This document shows, in pieces, positions 35,301-47,793 of a DNA stretch of 64,000 nucleotides; the stretch's first letter is position 1; each line of letters opens with the position of its first letter. Below the pieces are notes generated by a model. It worked only from the letters and a program-made list of their open reading frames with translations, was not told the DNA's origin and did no database searches. Source of the DNA: Trichoderma breve (Eukaryota > Ascomycota > Sordariomycetes > Hypocreales > Hypocreaceae); NCBI RefSeq assembly GCF_028502605.1, contig NC_079233.1, positions 6,510,001 to 6,574,000 on the forward strand, in the 5' to 3' direction. The position numbers were made by a program, and so were the translations under genes.

Positions 35301-36205
35301 CTGGGTGGGCTCGTGAAAACCACTTGGTCAACCCAGGCCTTCCCTGACAAGGACAAGACCCTGCGATCCTCCAATGGTCCAATGGAGCTTATGGCCATTC
35401 AGCCTCCCAAGGCTCAGCGCCCAAACTACCACCGGCCCTTTGTTCGGCCAGACAGGCGCGGCCTGCGGTGGATGACAGCGAGCCGTCGGGGCTCTGGCGC
35501 CGGAACCGCGGTCTTCGGCACGTGGTCCTGGATTGCCTGAGATTGAGCCCAGATGGAACTCCACCTTGCCACTCGGAACGGCGGCCGGTGGAGAAGAGAC
35601 AAGGGAGCTTGCCGCTCTGGTCCTGGGTCTTGTCGTCTCCGCGAAGCGTCAGTGTCACGGTCACGGTCCCGTCTGGTTTGCATCGCTCTGTATCCTGAAC
35701 TGATCATTTCCCATCCAGATCCATGGCCAGATTCTCACCTGCTTTTCATCCTTGCCGACGGGTGGCCTCAAATCCTTGACCCCCACTTGTTAGCTGCGCT
35801 CGTCTGAGCACGTCGTGGTGCCTTTGCAGCTTCTGACCGCACTAAAATTTCGGCAGTTGTGTTTTTCAACTTCGTGTGGGTCTCGTCGTCCCTTAACATG
35901 TGGTTTTCCGTATCACCCCCCGAGCGCTGATGCTGTTACTCGTCCACCACTTCGGCTATATGCTTCGAAAGGGTATATGATACGCGAGTTATGGTCAATC
36001 CTCCGCCAAAGTGACTTTCGGCATATCATCTAGCCTCTGGGTGGAAAAAATCCGTCGCCGGCGCGGTATCGGCAGCCTCCCAGTTGCCAATCCCTGGGCT
36101 GCCATGAAGCACGAGTGATTGTTCCATAGGACTCTGTCAAAATCTGACAGGACCTGTAATTTGGCCTCCGTTTTCTGTTGGCACAGGGTTTACCCTGGCT
36201 GGCCG
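32382..36205. other. Long intergenic region
   Basis: About 3.8 kb with no supported gene. It contains a (TC)11 tract at 32833-32854 and T-rich stretches near 33500-33850. Open frames of up to 130 codons around 34.4-35.6 kb overlap on both strands and look like chance frames in GC-richer sequence. Confidence 0.5.
32833..32854. repeat. (TC)11 microsatellite
   Basis: A perfect dinucleotide tract downstream of the zinc-finger gene. Confidence 0.85.
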
Positions 36206-37339
36206 TTACCCCAGCCACTGTCTCCAAACCCGTTCTTCCTCCGTCTCGCCTTCTGGCGTGATTTCGAAATCACCGACCTGTACGGCTACGCTGCCCGTAG
36301 ACTCTGTTCCGGACGTTGATGATGGCTTTGTTGCCGCTCCACAGGCAAAATCTAGTAGCGGGCGCTCGAATTCTGCCGAAGGCGCGCCTACAATTTTCTT
36401 TGGTGAATTGTACACATTTTGACGTCGAGCCGCTCTATCTCGGCATGGCGACGACAATAGCAGATCGCTGCTCGTACTCGGCGGAGAACAGCCTGTAAAA
36501 GACTCACCGGCAATGTAGGACGCAATATTGGCACCTCCAAGCCGTGTGGTGTGCGTTGTTTGTTCGGCTTCGGGTCCAATGCTTTGGGCTTCCGAGTGAT
36601 CACCGAAAGTGGGATTTCCGATGGCATCTGGCATGGGATTCTGTATGGAATTTCTCGTCTCACTCCATCCAATATCTTGACTGCCGATGCGTATTCTGAT
36701 CGACCTAAGGCTAGGTGGAGGTGTGTTCTGGGTCACTCTTCTTTCTCTTACACCTCTCTGTTTGTCAAGTTTCGACCGGAATTCGCGACGGGCGACGGAC
36801 GTTCTGTGCTGCTGATCCAAGATATGCCTCGAAAGGGGTGGACGCTCAAAAATCTGCCGCGTGGGCTCCTTCACTGAGAGTTTCGGCAGTTTGACTTTTG
36901 CAACATCTCCTTCTTGGAAAGTTTTCCGACGCACAGTTCTTTGATTAGAAGCACCCATGGGGTGATTTTCTAACGACTGATCCAGCACAGGGAATCCACC
37001 TGTCTCGCCAGACGAAGCAATTAATGGCAGTTCGGCAACATCTCCTCGCAATGGTTTTAACGGACTATTCAAGCTTCTTGATGCCTCATCTGCAGCGCCT
37101 GTGGGTTCACTAATCGGCATGGATGCTGGAAATGCTGCTTCCCCTAGGCTCGTGGTAGCTTGTGGCGGAGGTGCATAATTGGGGATGAAATTAGCTGCAG
37201 AGAGCGGTACAGGGCTCGATTTTGCACCCTCACGCTGTCGAGAGCGGGCCTTGGCGAAGTATTCTTTTTGTCGTGCCATTTCCTCCTTCCAGCCCTTGCC
37301 CCGACGGTGCCGAGAGAGATTTCCTCCCATCCAATTCAT
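36206..37339 (-). CDS. Uncharacterised protein with conserved MNWxGG N-terminus
   Basis: 377 aa, no intron. I start it at MNWMGGNLSRHRRGKGWK because short N-terminal motifs of this kind (MNW-x-GG-x-L-x-RH, then RQKEYFAKAR) recur at the start of uncharacterised ascomycete proteins, from memory. The frame is open upstream to 37549, adding 70 residues that include a hydrophobic stretch and an LDN/LDT repeat produced by 9-bp tandem units; I consider that leader sequence. The body is polar and probably disordered, with basic patches (residues about 165-225), and ends GETEEERVWRQWLG, another possible conserved motif. No function can be given. It is the last gene left of the polyketide cluster. Confidence 0.7.
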   Translation of the reverse strand: MNWMGGNLSRHRRGKGWKEEMARQKEYFAKARSRQREGAKSSPVPLSAANFIPNYAPPPQATTSLGEAAFPASMPISEPTGAADEASRSLNSPLKPLRGDVAELPLIASSGETGGFPVLDQSLENHPMGASNQRTVRRKTFQEGDVAKVKLPKLSVKEPTRQIFERPPLSRHILDQQHRTSVARREFRSKLDKQRGVRERRVTQNTPPPSLRSIRIRIGSQDIGWSETRNSIQNPMPDAIGNPTFGDHSEAQSIGPEAEQTTHTTRLGGANIASYIAGESFTGCSPPSTSSDLLLSSPCRDRAARRQNVYNSPKKIVGAPSAEFERPLLDFACGAATKPSSTSGTESTGSVAVQVGDFEITPEGETEEERVWRQWLG

Positions 37340-37380
37340 GCCGAGATCCGTGACAGAGGAAAGAGTTGGCGAGAGACGAG

Positions 37381-37425
37381 TATCGAGAGTATCGAGGATA
37401 TCGAGATTATCGAGGTTATCGAGAG
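37381..37425. repeat. Five 9-bp tandem units containing TATCGAG
   Basis: TATCGAG begins at 37381, 37390, 37399, 37408 and 37417, an exact 9-bp period with two variable bases per unit. It lies 42-86 bp upstream of the chosen start of the minus-strand gene at 37339. Confidence 0.9.
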
Positions 37426-37900
37426 ATGATGGATGGAGAGGGAAAGGTGAAGAGTTGCAGGTTGAAAAGTGCAATAAAAGGATAAGGTAAGGTACGAGAA
37501 TGATGCTGAAGCAGAGGAGGAATAATTGTGTTGAACGCACCTGCTCCATGTCATGTGTTGATTACGCATGCAATTTGGCAAGATGCAGAGGTAGGAGCAA
37601 TCCTAATGATCACAGCATTTCCAAACATTGATACAGAGGTACCCAGTAGGTGCTTCAGGTGTTTCAGGTGCCTGTACTCTAAGGCAAGTGTCCTAAGAGA
37701 TACATATCCTCCTGTACCTGCAAAACCTGCTGGGCATATTACCTAGGACGCATTCTGGTGTCTTTACATGCAAAATAAACAGCGCCAAGCCAACAGTATC
37801 AATCTACTACTTGCTGTGAACGGCAATACGGCACGTTATTTCGATGTTTTGTTTTCGAGAACCGCCGCGATGTCCCTAGAGCGGTGGCGATAAATTAAAT

Positions 37901-38143
37901 AGATACAAGGAGTGATAGCGGGACTTGATTAAACTGTTGTATTTCCATCGATTACAGCGCCTATCTACCAGGATAGCATCATATTTTCATCATGACTATA
38001 GATTCATATGGCCATTTGTAAATTATCTTGACAATTTATGGCGAGATATCTATTGCAACACAATTTGCTCTTATCCTCAGACCCCGTCCATCAGTACAGT
38101 GTAGTGACACAGTGCCCACCAGTAGCACTGTATGAGCTGCAGT
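37901..38143 (+). repeat. Direct repeat copy 1 (left flank of PKS cluster)
   Basis: About 243 bp aligns with 52491-52717 in the same orientation. The ends align best: the first 34 bases (starting TAGATACAAGG) match at about 28 positions, and the last 55 (38089-38143 against 52663-52717) match at 49, with five of six differences being transitions. Short indels lie between. The right end has an inverted repeat, TACAGTG at 38095-38101 and CACTGTA at 38126-38132. Beyond both ends the two loci share no obvious similarity. Confidence 0.85.
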
Positions 38144-39219
38144 AGAATCGCGCGCTCTGCTTCTTCCATCCCCTTCTCCTCATCCCGTCTTACCTCCCCC
38201 GAAAAAGCTAATGGCACTCGCCCGCGCCCTCCAACACCATTCTCGGGGTTCCTCTGCCATTTGAAATTCATTCATGTTAGTGATGATTCAGTAGAAGATT
38301 GGAAGGATTTTTACCGCCGCCAGGATCGATTGCTGTTTTTAGGTAACTTCAGTTACTGTAAAATGCAATACAGACGGAAAGATAACATAAGAATCTGTGC
38401 GTCTTTGCTCTGGGCCGGCCTCTTTTTCAGCTTCAGCCACAGCTTGAGGCCATTCCGAATCAAACATGTCAAGTTCTCATGCACCCGTCGTTTCTATGCA
38501 CATTCACAGGGGTGCTTGCAATGTGGCTTGCTGGCGGAGTGATGCCTAGGTATGCTTACGGTCTTGTACAGCTGTCGGCAAAACTAACCGTTATCTGTTT
38601 CCCAACAAATGGCGGTTAAGATGACATTGATGAGTTACGTCCTGGAAGTCTATGACAAGTTCATTAGGACGAAAGTTTAATGACATGGTCATCAAGGCGA
38701 AAATTCCGCCAGATCTCCCAGAACCCTAGAAGCCCAGCCCTGTCGCGAAATATATGCGGACAATGGATTCGAAGCAGTCAGCCGGTGATGGCAATGCGCC
38801 ATAGGAAGTCATCACGGAGCTGCTAGCTTTTTCCAGACCTCAGACATTGACGACAAAAATGGCTACTGGCTGTGCTGTAGATCGTTTGGATGGCCATTGA
38901 ACTCTGCGTTCTGCGCTCGAGTACTGAAGAGACCTTGGGCTCCGCACCCTATTCATACATGAAACTTCCCGATATGCAGTGAAAATATCATTATACGCCC
39001 AGCGTTGTCTTTCGCCACCTGGTATCTGACAACGACGGGGTAAAGGTTTGAAAAATGGCGCGATGGAAAGCTCAGAATAATGAATCAGCAGTTGAAAGAA
39101 AACAAGGAACAAAAGTTTTATTTCACTGTTTGCCCTGGATATATAGATTATGTATTTGAGAGACATCCCTACTTTAAATAGATATCTTGCTTAGCATGAG
39201 CAATAAATAATTATCAGCT

Positions 39220-42200
39220 CTAATCTTCCGCTTCACCGCCCAATCTATCCTGTTCTTCCATCTCTATCAAAGATTTATCTACAAACTTCGTCTTGGCTGC
39301 AATTTTCAAGCTCAAACCCGTAATGGTACTCCCTCCCATAATGTCAAACACGGGTACATCTGCGTGATAGTCCCGAAACAGCCAATACCTAATCACCACT
39401 GCCACCAGCGAGTCCACTCCATACGTGTACAACGGCTTGTTCACATCAAGGTCATCCGGATTGATGCTCAGAACCTTGCACAGCTTAGCCACAAAAGCGA
39501 CTCGGATCAGTCCGGCAGCCTCATCGAGAGACTTCACTGAGCGTAGAGCGGCGATGGTCTGGGCAGTCAGTTCGCGCTCTTGGTCGTCGCCGCCGAGCGC
39601 AGACGAATTCTCATCCCTGTTGGCAATCTGGAGGTGACTGAAGAACGGATCCTTGAAGTAGTACGGCTTCTCGAGACCCTTGGCGCGCATCAAAGCAGGG
39701 TTTTCGATGCCAGTGACCACTTGACACGTTGTGGGAGTCGGACGAGGCGTGCTGGGGTTGACGCAGTATTCTATGATGGCGAGGAACTCCTCTTCACGAA
39801 TACCCATGAATCCCCATGCGCTGAGGTTATTGTCAATCTCAGCATTGCCGCCCTCCGCCACATATCCAACGGAGAGAACAAAGCCGAGGTCGATGGCGAT
39901 GGCGTGTTGACCTTGGCTGACTCGATGATGTGCTACTGCATCTTGGAACGTGTTGCCTGCAGCATAGTTCGCCTGGCCACGAGTTCCGTTGATGCCAGAT
40001 GAGGAAGACAGCATGACGAAGAAGTCCAGAGAGTCCGGCAGCATGCTATGGAGATTCCAGGTTCCTGGAACTTTGCTGCGCAGGGGCTCTTGGAAGTCGG
40101 CGTATGACATGTTCTCGAAAGTCGAATCCTGCAGACCAAATGTCAGAAATAAATACTACCAGTCATCGAATTTGAATGATCCCAGCACTTACTCGTAATA
40201 CCATGGCTGCTTGTATGCACCCTTTAATTGGGGGCATCTTTCGTGCACAGTCCTCCAACACAGCAGCAAGTTCAATGGCGCTGCTGACATCACAAGCATA
40301 AATGGCTGCATTCACGCCTCTCTCTCGCAGCTCCTTTGCCATCGCTTTGCCCTTGTCACTGTTTGGCCCTGATCGCGAGCATAAGATCACATTCTTCAGG
40401 TTCTTGTCAACCATCCATCTCACCATGCTCCGAGCAAGGCCGCCAAGGCCACCCGAAATCAAGTAGGATGCATTCTCATCAAAGTATCGCGGCATCTTCA
40501 TCGGAGGGAGTGCCTTGAAAGCAAATTAGCATGTTACCCGGAGAAAAAAAAGTTTGTCTTGAAGACTTACTGGTACGACGTCGTCGTCATGAGGTTCAAG
40601 GATAATCTTCCCGATGTGCTTGGCCGCCTGCATGAATCGGAAAGCCACCTCCATTTTCGAATACGGGAAGAGATTCAAAGGTTTTGCAGGCGAAATCTTC
40701 TTCTCCCTTGCCAAATCCATAATCTCTCTCAAGATTCGACCGACCATGTCGCGATTGTCCTTCAACACCACGGCGACAGATGAAAACGTAGCGCCTCTAG
40801 CGAACACACTCATCTCGAGACGCCTGTTCAGATCAATGTCTCGCCTGCCAATCTCGATGAATCGACCTGATGGAGCCATGAGTTCCCATGACTGCCGGAG
40901 TGCTTCCCCAGATAGAGAATTGAGAACAACGTCAACACCACGTTGGTTCGTCAATCGCATGACTCCTTTGGCAAAGGAAAGGTCTCGACTCGAAAAGATG
41001 TGGTCTTCTTTGATATTATACGTCTCCATCAAGAAGTGCTTCTTTTCCGCCGTGCCAACAGTGACAAATATTTCCGCGCCAATGAGCTGAGAAAGCACAA
41101 TGGCTGCTTGGCCAACGCCTCCCGCGGCAGCGTGGATCAGCACACTCTCACCCTTCTTTAACCTAGCCAGCTCGAACAGAGAGTAGTATGCTGTCCAGTA
41201 GACGAGCGGCAATGCAGCGGCTTCCGCAAAGCTCATATGGTCCGATATCCTCTGGAACAAGCGAGCATCGTCCCTGTAGAAAGTTCGGAATGTTCCAACA
41301 CCGACGCTGCAGACCCTGTCCCCAACCGTGAAATCACTCACATCTTTGCCTACCCTGGTTATGACACCTGAGCATTCATTGCCCAGCCAAGTATCGCTCA
41401 GCTGGCCCATTGCAATCATCACGTCCTTGAAGTTGAGTCCTACAGCTTTGACTTTCACCTCGATCTCATTGGGACCGAGTTCAAGACCATATACATCATC
41501 GTCCTTGAAGTGAAAGGTACTCAGTGTTCCTGGAGACGAAATGTCCAATTTCAGAGCTCGGTCATCCTTGCTAAAGGGGACAAGCTGAGTCTCCGGCTTC
41601 GCGTACAAGGAGGTGAAAGTCTCGGCAAATTGATCGTCATGAACTAGTCTGGAGATGAAGAGGTTTCCGTCCTTGACCGCATACTCATTCTCAGTGATTG
41701 CAGGCGACGTTGAGAGACGCATGTACACTTTGGCGATTGAATTCGCTGCCGACTCCACGGTCACATCCTCCTCCAAGTCAAGTCTGACAAATCGGTACCC
41801 TTCACGCTCAGCCCGGACATTGCGTCCAAATCCATTTGATAGTGCAGACAGAGGGTTTTCTGTGGCAAAGGTGCCTCCTTTCGTGACCCAGACTATGGCT
41901 GAAGCAGCCCCAACCATGTGTTGTAGGTCTGCATATTCATCCTCTTTGAGCTTATGGAGCATAGTGTCGTGGAGCTCAGCAATGCAAATGACTGGTTTTC
42001 TGGCAATGTCATGCTTCCTAATTGATGTGAAAGGCAAGATGGTGACTGTTTGACCCTGTCGCTGCAGTCTTCCTTGGACTTCTGATGCGAGAGCCTCCTG
42101 CGGATTGCTAGGGGATGTGACCACTACGACATCTGTTCCGGAGACTTGACGGTCAGGCATATAGGTGCTAACCAGAATACTAGCTTGGTGAAGGCTGGGA

Positions 42201-45200
42201 TCTTCCATATCTTTGATGATATGGTCGCAGGCCTCAAACCCGTGGCGCTGAAGCAAATTATTCCACTCGTCGGCCGTAATGGTAGGTCCCCATTTCCTGT
42301 TCTTCTCTTTGGACAACCACCACCCTGGAAGCAGACCGAAGAGAAACGGCGAGCGCAAGAGGTCCTGGTTCGTGATTTCCACCAGTATGAGCTTACCGCC
42401 CGGTTTCAGCAACTTCTTGGTGTTGTCCAATGTGACATCAAGTCGCGCGGTAGCATGCAAAACGTGAGACGCTACAATCACATCATACTTATTGAGCTCA
42501 AAACCTTGCTCGACTGGGTCGACCTCGATGTTGAGAGTCTTGTATGTCATGACGTCGATCCAGTCTTGGAACTTCTCTTTCGCTTTGTCGAAGAAGCCGC
42601 CTGATATATCCGTGTACATGTACCTGGCAATCCTCACCATTCCTTCGCCGGTAAGTGCATTAAGGATAGTCTTTGTGGCAGAGCCAGTGCCAGCGCCGAT
42701 CTCAAGGATATTCATGTCTGGATTTTTAAAGGCAGCCGTGTCCAAGTAGGTGGCAAGGTGTTGATGAAGCGTCTCGCTGCCAATGGCAAACTCGTAAAAC
42801 CGGTCTAGAAGCTGATCTTCGGCCAACAGCTCCAGGAAACCAGTTTCCTGCTTCAGGATCCGACCTAGATTTCGACCAATCCTCGTCATGGCTTGACCGT
42901 CCACTGAGGAAGCCTCAACCTTTTCTTCTAAGGCGACTCGGTCAACCTCTTGCTTTTCGCCCTGTCCAAATCTCTCCGCCTGGAATCTCATCCAGCTGAC
43001 GTATTTCTCCAAGTGTGGAGGCATATTTATGCTTGAGTCCTGTTCCAAGGCTGCAAGTGTCTCCTTGATATAGCTGATGCCCAACAACTCCAGATCATGC
43101 GTTTCAGTCGTCCAGTCTTTCTGTTTTGCGTCTCCCGACAGTCGAATAAGATGTTTCGTGTCGACAAAGTCCACGTCTGGTTGCCACGCAATGTTGAATG
43201 AACCAACTTGTCTGTTTTGGGACGCTTGGGGTGCCGTGGAAAAGTCCGCAGAGTGCACAACTTTCGAGACAGAGTCTCTGAGGATAACCCATGGCGATTG
43301 GCGATCTTCGTCCATGAGAACACCCCAGCCCCTGGCTTCTCGGGCACTCATCCACCTTGCGTTGCCATAGCCCGAGAAGCTGTAGTCTGCATCGACAGAT
43401 ATTGAAGCTGAGACCCAAAGCTTTCCGATGAGAGTTGGTATGATTGGCTCGTCCAGACTTGCAATGCCACGTCCCATGGCAGGAAGCAATAGCTGCAGTA
43501 AGTTGTCCAGTGTGATTGGATGGATCACCGGCTGGTGATAGTAGCCGTTTGGCATGATTGCCTTTAAATCTGGGTTCTTGATATTTCCAATGGCTTCGTT
43601 GTCAGTGTATCTGATGTTGTGGATTGCCCTGAAGGTTGGACCGTACTGCAGCCCAATAGACTCGTAGTGATCGTACATCTGCTTTCGACCCAGCTCTTTC
43701 TGGCAACGAGTCTCTGCGCCTTTGACGAGCTCTCGGAGCTCCCGTGCCTCGGCTTCAACTTCACTTTCTTTACCAAGAGAATCCGTAGGCTGGGTCTCGT
43801 ACTCAACGGAGACGAGTCCACGGCAATGCTCACGCCATTCATATTCTTCACTGTAAGAATATACGTGGAACTCATTCCATGTCGCAGAGCCTCCGAAGCT
43901 GTTATCACCGTGTGGTCGCATGCAGAACATTGTCTCCACACCGTCGGCTGTTTTTGGTATTGCCAGAGCTTGATGAAGAGTTATCTCACGTAACTGATAG
44001 CCTGATATTGTCCGAGTAACATCAGCAAGTTGGCGCGATGCTTCGATGGCCATGACGAGAGATGCCGCAGCTGGATAAAGCACCACGTCCGTTATCATAT
44101 GGTCCACAAGCCAAGGATTCTCAGAGACCCTGAGGACATTCCGCCATTGAGGCTCGAGCGGGTTCCAGTCAGAGACGGGCGCACCAAGGATATCATGCCG
44201 TGGAAACTTTCGGAACCGAAACCCCTTGCTCATGCGGCTCTCGCACCAGTACTTATTCTCATGGTTCCACGCGTAGCTTGGCAAGTCAATAAGCATCTCC
44301 TGAACACCGGGATTGTTGATGAATTGAAAGTCCAGTTTCGAGCCGTACTTGTAAAGGTTTCCCGCCAACTGCAACGCAGTTTCTACCGCTGATCTGCTCC
44401 GGGATAGCATCGAGAAATACTGCATACCCTTACAGCTGCTCTCTGCAGCCATTGTCTGCTTCATCGGTCCTTGTAGCGCCGAGTGTGGCCCAACCTCGAT
44501 GAGAATATCCAAGGGGCTCTCTTGACTGCCAATCGTGATTCCCTTCTTAGTCGGCCGCTGCGTGCACATGGCCCGAGACGAGTGATGAAACAGCACTGGG
44601 GAGACCAGGTTGGACACCCAGTAATCTGGTGTCGCAACGGACGCCTTGTCGGCAATCGTTCCCGTGACCGACGAAAACATCTCAATCTTGTTCTTTTGGT
44701 CGGACGATGCAAAGTCGAGTGTTTCGAGTTTGGCACGGTATGCCTCTGCGACTCTATTCATGTATGGAGAGTGATACGCAGCCTTGACATGCAGCTTGCG
44801 GGAGAAGATGCCTTCTTCATCGAGGAGAATCTTCAGCTTGTCAACCATGTCCTCGTCTCCCGAAACCGTGACATTGGTAGGACTATTTACGCATGCGACT
44901 ACGAGTATCTTGCTGCTTTCTTCGAGTCTTGCGATGTACTGAAGCGTCACCTGCTCAGATGCTCCGACCGCCATCATTGCGCCAGTGTTCGTTGTGCCGT
45001 CAGAAGAAACAGCTTCCACCACCGCTTCACCACGGTAATAAGCGATGCCCCAGGCACATTCTCTGCTGATTATGCCGGCTGAGAAGGCTGCAGCAATCTC
45101 GCCAGACGAATGACCGACGACCCTCGACGGCGTCAATCCCCAGCTCGAAAGCAGCTCCACGAGCGCTACTTGCAAAGCAGTGGAAAAAGGTTGGCTAATG

Positions 45201-47249
45201 GCCGGATCATGAATCCTAGCTGTGTTTTCATCATCCAGGAATGTGTCTAATAGGGACCACGTGGCGCCTAGGGATTGTCGCAAGTAAACGTCAGCTGCCG
45301 TTAAGCTGTCTGCGAAGATGGGATATCTCAAGTACAGAGCTCTTCCCATGCCTTGCCACTCAGCTCCCTGGCCTGTGAATATAAATCCAATATTTGGCTC
45401 TTGACTAGAGCGAATGGGCTTCAGGGGAGAGTTGTCCATTTCCTGGACGAGTTCATTAACTGAACTTGCCACCGTGAAGGACTTCCAAGGCAGGGATGTT
45501 CTCTTGGTAGACAAGGTGTAAGCAAGCCTCTCCAGAAACGTTGTTTCTCGTTGTTTATCGGCGTCGTTCCGAAGGAATTTTGAGTATTCCTTCACCACTC
45601 GTTCTATTCCCTTTTGATCCGAGGCGGACCACAAGAATAGGTTCGCAGAGGTGAAGTCTGTAACATTCACAGGGGTGCCATTATGCAAGTCGCCATTTGT
45701 ATGCGTTCCATTGACACCATTCAACGGGCCACCGGGGCCTGCAACTGTGTTGTGCCGACATTCGAGCCTGTGCTGCTGCAGATAGTGGTATGCATCGTCA
45801 AGAATGACGTGAGAATTACTTCCTCCGTACCCGAAAGAATTGATCGAGGCCCGCCTCAATCCGCTGCATGGCCACGGAGTATTGGACGTGGGAAACTGCA
45901 AATGATGTCAGTAAGGTTCTATTCTCCTTTTCAGGCCAAATTCTTACCTTGAGTTTCCATTGCTTTGCTGGAATCTTGGGATTGACCTTCTCCATCCAAA
46001 TGTTAGGAGGGATATTGCCAGTCTCCAACACCATAATGGTCTTGATTAGCCCAGCCAAACCACTTGAACCTTCAAGATGCCCGATGTTGGATTTGATTGC
46101 CCCGACGATGAGTGGTTCGCCATCATCCTTTGTTCTAGCCTCAGCAAAAGTCGCTGCTATAGCTCCAGCTTCCAGAGGGTCACCAGCCGCTGTGCCTGTA
46201 CCATGTGCCTCAAAGTATCTGGTTTGCTCTAGCCCGAGTCCAGCTTTGGCATATGTTTCTCTAATCAAGGACCTTTGTGCTTCTTGACTTGGAAGTGTAA
46301 TGCCTGGTGTGCGACCATCTTGGTTGACGCCTGTTCCTCGCACCACGGCACGAATTGTGTCGCCGTCACGGATGGCACTGGAGAGCCTTTTTATAATTAC
46401 TGCTCCAAGCCCTTCGCCTCGAGCGTAGCCATTTGCCCGGTGATCAAAGGAGTAACACTTGCTATCAGGGGAAAGGAAGCGCATGGCTGTTGAGGGAACC
46501 ATCTGGTCGGGATTGTAGAAGAGATTGGACCCTGCTACGACCGCCTGTGAGTGGATTAGATTAGTGAGGCATCTTTACGGATTTGGTGGTTCTGACCATT
46601 TCTGCTTCTTCATGCTGCAAGCTTCGGCAAGCTAGATGAAAAGCTGTCAAGCTGCTTGAACACGCCGTATCGAGACTCATGCTAGGGCCTTTGAGATCGT
46701 AAAACCAGCTGACTCTGTTGGAAAGCATCGCCATTCCATTCCCCGTTGCCTGATATGCCGAAAGATTCTCCGGGTCTCGACCCAAGAGTCCTTCGTAGTC
46801 GCGAGTAAAAGCGCCGACGAAACACGCTGTGCGCGAAGACACGTATTTGCTCATAGGAATGCCCGCATTCTCAAAGCCTTCATAGACCACCTCTAACAGC
46901 AAACGCTGCTGTGGATCCATCGTCTTTGCTTCATCGGGAGAAATTGAGAAGAACGGGGCATCAAAAGCTGATATATCTTGCTGTAGGTAATGGCCACCTC
47001 GAAAGTTCACCTGCGTTGCGTTTCAGTTAACTCAAAGCGCCTCAAGTGTGGTTTACTTACGGTACCGCCATGATCGGCATTTGGGTGATAAAATGCGTCG
47101 ACATTATATCGATTTTTGGGAGTCGGCGTAAGAGCTGAACGCCCATCGCATAACAATTCCCATAGACCTCTGGGGCTTGAAGCGTCTTGAGGGAAGCGAA
47201 CTGAGATGCCAACGATCACAACAGGATCGTCATTAAGGGGAGCATCCAT
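39220..47249 (-). CDS. Highly reducing polyketide synthase (KS-AT-DH-MT-ER-KR-ACP)
   Basis: Six exons on the minus strand: 47249-47061, 47010-46597, 46544-45948, 45895-40571, 40513-40193 and 40128-39220. All join in frame to 2584 aa. KS (about 8-430) has DTACSSS with Cys180, EAHGTGT with His315 and KSNIGH with His357. AT has GHSSGE with Ser663. DH has His near 999 in DHMITDVVLYP, where the usual Gly of HxxxGxxxxP is Asp. MT has ILEIGAGTGSATK near 1465. ER has HAAAGGVGQAA near 1988. KR has YLISGGLGGLARS and later GQANYAAGNTF with the catalytic Tyr. ACP has YGVDSLVAV near 2518 for the phosphopantetheine arm. No thioesterase, reductase or carnitine acyltransferase follows the ACP, so release needs a partner; the divergent hydrolase at 47794 is the candidate. 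The expected product is a methylated, variably reduced linear chain, but its structure cannot be read from sequence. Confidence 0.96.
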
Positions 47250-47793
47250 CTCAACAAGAACGAATATAAACAGAACACTCCACTGAGATTAAATTTGAAC
47301 GAGAGAACGAGAGATGGATTCCTCGAATTCAGCAGTCTTTCTCTCCTTTAAGAGATACTAACAAGTAACTAGTAGATCCCAAGGCTTTACTATTATAATT
47401 ATTCAGGGGTTATCATGTATTTGCGAGAATCATTTGCTACGTGTCTGTAAAGCGTTGATTGCAGTGTTCACCGCTCCTGAGCGCACTTGTGCACTTGGTG
47501 CTGATCCAACAAATGTTCATGTTACATTATCCAGAGTCAGGCTTTTACTTGTGGGATATATCATACTCGTGCTAGAAGCACATTACCTGCTATGCTTGAC
47601 AAGCGGAATGGAGCTGGTAAGCACTAGATGAAAGCAGACCCCCTGGAGTTGTTGACAAGGTACCGAGTGTAAGTCCTCCAACCAGAGCACTGCAGTCCAA
47701 AGACAAATCCGAGCTTAAAGACATTCAATCGTTCACTTGAGTTACAACCAACTTACTTGAGATTAGCGACGATACCTACCTAGTAGCCACAAC
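47250..47793. promoter_or_regulatory. Shared divergent promoter, PKS / serine hydrolase
   Basis: 544 bp separate the two divergent start codons, with no open frame of note. Such a shared promoter would allow co-regulation. I found no binding motif I can name with confidence. Confidence 0.5.

Larger units (their letters stand above)
37340..39219. other. Left flank of the polyketide cluster
   Basis: About 1.9 kb between the 5' end of the uncharacterised gene and the 3' end of the PKS. It contains the 9-bp tandem units and repeat copy 1, listed separately. The 1.1 kb between copy 1 and the PKS stop shows no gene. Confidence 0.5.
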
